7,125 bases of DNA, taken from assembly GCA_900313405.1 (NCBI GenBank), contig OMQY01000008.1, forward strand, positions 1-7,125. The letters run 5' to 3'. Under the pieces are notes generated by a model. The model made no database searches. It saw only the letters and a program-made list of their open reading frames with translations, and was not told the origin of the DNA. The stretch comes from an uncultured Eubacteriales bacterium (GTDB lineage: Bacteria; Bacillota_A; Clostridia; Saccharofermentanales; Saccharofermentanaceae). The position numbers were made by a program, and so were the translations under genes. This document shows, piece by piece, positions 6,472 to 7,125 of this stretch (position 1 is its first letter; each line of letters opens with the position of its first letter).

Positions 6472-6645
6472 TTACCTCTTGCGCTTTCTTGCTGCTTCTG
6501 ACTTCTTCTTACGACGAACAGAAGGCTTCTCGTAGTGCTCTCTCTTACGGACTTCCGCAAGGACACCGGATCTGGCGCATGAACGCTTGAAACGACGCAA
6601 CGCACTGTCAAGGGTCTCATTCTCCTTAACTCTGATCTCAGACAT
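6472..6645 (-). CDS. rpsU: 30S ribosomal protein S21
   Basis: The protein has 57 residues, the same length as B. subtilis S21, and is too basic and too well conserved to mistake: [14 protein letters not shown] at 14-27, [20 protein letters not shown] at 32-51, ending ARKRKR. S21 is a small-subunit protein near the mRNA/anti-Shine-Dalgarno helix and helps initiation. Two in-frame ATGs are possible: 6651 (adding Met-Lys) and 6645. I chose 6645 because the family begins with MS and because AAAGGGGTGA is too close (about 4 bases) to the first ATG. It is a single-gene unit with its own promoter and terminator. Confidence 0.95.
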   Translation of the reverse strand: MSEIRVKENETLDSALRRFKRSCARSGVLAEVRKREHYEKPSVRRKKKSEAARKRKR

Positions 6646-6683
6646 TTTCATCTCACCCCTTTCGTGCGTGGCATAACGTGCAT

Positions 6684-6712
6684 ATTATAACCGCGGGACA
6701 TGGATACGTCAA
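6684..6712 (-). promoter_or_regulatory. Promoter of rpsU (sigma-A type)
   Basis: On the minus strand TTGACG (6712-6707), a 17-bp spacer and TATAAT (6689-6684) form a near-perfect promoter. The start would be near 6677, about 32 bases before the rpsU ATG. It begins 12 bp after the mnmA stop, so mnmA read-through into rpsU is also possible. Confidence 0.85.
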
Positions 6713-6724
6713 GGAAAAGTGATA

Positions 6725-6838
6725 TCAGTGCTCAGGCAGCGTAATTATGCCACCGCCGATGACGCGATCCTCCTCATCGTAGAAGACCGCCGACTGCCCC
6801 GTCGGACGAGAGCCATGTGAGTAAAGTAACACCGACGA
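6725..6838 (-). pseudogene. mnmA: 3'-terminal fragment of tRNA-specific 2-thiouridylase
   Basis: MnmA thiolates U34 of Lys, Glu and Gln tRNAs. Only its C-terminal barrel end is visible: RPTGQSAVFYDEED followed by RVIGGGIITLPEH and a TGA stop at 6727-6725, matching the family pattern PGQ-AVFYD-VLGGG at the end of the protein. About 330 upstream residues, including the nucleotide-binding P-loop motif and catalytic cysteines, are absent. Upstream, the frame passes into a 71-bp repeat array and meets a stop at 6919-6917. Clear similarity starts near GSRPTGQ (about 6811), so the break lies between there and about 6839. It is either a true truncation or a joint made by assembly. Confidence 0.75.
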
Positions 6839-7051
6839 CACCCGGTTACGTTTTTTATTTTTCGTTACCATTTCCGTAACCAAGAGGCGCTTTTCAGCCT
6901 TGGGTAACGATTCGGGTTACGATTCTCGAAAAACGTTACCACTTTCGTTACCCGACGTCTTTTTCCAGCCTCGGGTAACGATTCCGGTTACGATTCTTGG
7001 GAAACGTTACCGTTTCCGTTACCCGACGTCTTTTTCCGGCCTCGGGTCACG
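6839..7051. repeat. Three 71-bp tandem units with twelve CGTNACC heptamers
   Basis: Units are 6839-6909, 6910-6980 and 6981-7051, each exactly 71 bp. Each holds four copies of CGTNACC or its complement GGTNACG, starting at 6844, 6863, 6875, 6903, 6915, 6934, 6946, 6974, 6986, 7005, 7017 and 7045. Spacing is strictly 19, 12, 28, 12. Six positions of the heptamer are invariant in all twelve copies; only the middle one varies (T seven times, A four, G once, in CGTNACC reading). The sequence between heptamers is far less conserved in the first unit. Heptamers come in same-direction pairs that face oppositely directed pairs, so each unit can fold into hairpins, e.g. CGTTACCCGA (6946-6955) with TCGGGTAACG (6971-6980), a perfect 10-bp stem. 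No gene is visible here. I recognise no known family. Confidence 0.9.
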
Positions 7052-7125
7052 AATATGAATTCAAGACCTTGGAACAGCTTCAGAAGGCTATGGAAGAATA
7101 CATTGAGTACTACAACAACGAGAGA
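7045..7125 (+). mobile_element. IS3-family transposase fragment, C-terminal part, cut at both sides
   Basis: From about 7045 to the right edge the plus strand encodes GHEYEFKTLEQL, then QKAMEEYIEYYNNER. The YIEYYNNER motif in a setting of F-T-EL-AI is the hallmark of the C-terminal end of the IS3-family OrfB (DDE) transposase, after the catalytic Glu. The expected residues before it (DDE core ending in LK-E-FY) are not there: the frame runs instead into the repeat array and hits a stop at 6976-6978. The gene continues beyond the window. This is a 5'-truncated remnant, or an intact element joined wrongly. Confidence 0.75.

Noticed and set aside
6646..6651. Start of rpsU at the first ATG (6651)
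   Set aside because: The distance to the Shine-Dalgarno sequence is too short and family members start at the equivalent of the second ATG; a minor role cannot be excluded.
6826..6830. GTAAC just left of the array as a thirteenth heptamer
   Set aside because: It lacks the flanking bases of GGTNACG and does not fall on the 71-bp phase.
6839..7051. CRISPR array
   Set aside because: The period is 71 bp with no unique spacers; all parts of the unit recur and four inverted heptamers lie in each unit, unlike direct repeats separated by unique spacers.

Overview
The window looks like chromosome of an anaerobic member of the Clostridia (Bacillota). The evidence is Bacillota-style AGGAGG ribosome binding sites, near-consensus sigma-A promoters with 17-bp spacers, a 57-residue Firmicutes-type ribosomal protein S21, an Rrf2/CymR-like regulator beside cysK, and a Nif11-leader peptide gene. 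Genus cannot be told from the sequence alone.

Left part (1-1648, minus strand): a membrane protein with two zinc ribbons is followed, with a 4-bp ATGA overlap, by a TPM-domain membrane protein that runs off the left edge. Upstream on the same strand is a LysR-type regulator (1707-2633).

Centre (1707-5908): a sulfur-assimilation module. The lysR gene and an Rrf2/IscR/CymR-like gene diverge from a 215-bp intergenic region with two good promoters, a 10-bp inverted repeat shared by both promoters, and LysR-type dyads. Convergent to rrf2 is cysK (cysteine synthase). Divergent from cysK, across 267 bp rich in CCTA/TAGG half-sites, is metY (O-acetylhomoserine sulfhydrylase). Both enzymes are PLP proteins that fix sulfide into amino-acid precursors, and the neighbouring regulators probably control them. 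Clear intrinsic terminators follow rrf2, cysK and metY.

Right part (5909-7125): a lone 107-residue Nif11-leader peptide with a double-glycine site and a 29-residue hydrophobic core, a typical RiPP precursor, has its own extended -10 promoter and no modification enzyme in view. Next comes rpsU on the minus strand. The last 400 bases are abnormal. The 3' end of mnmA (tRNA 2-thiouridylase) is cut off upstream by three 71-bp tandem units carrying twelve CGTNACC heptamers at strict 19-12-28-12 spacing. These abut a 5'-truncated IS3-family transposase fragment at the right edge. The array is the least explained structure in the window. It may be a real repeat element at a rearrangement point or a junction created by assembly.
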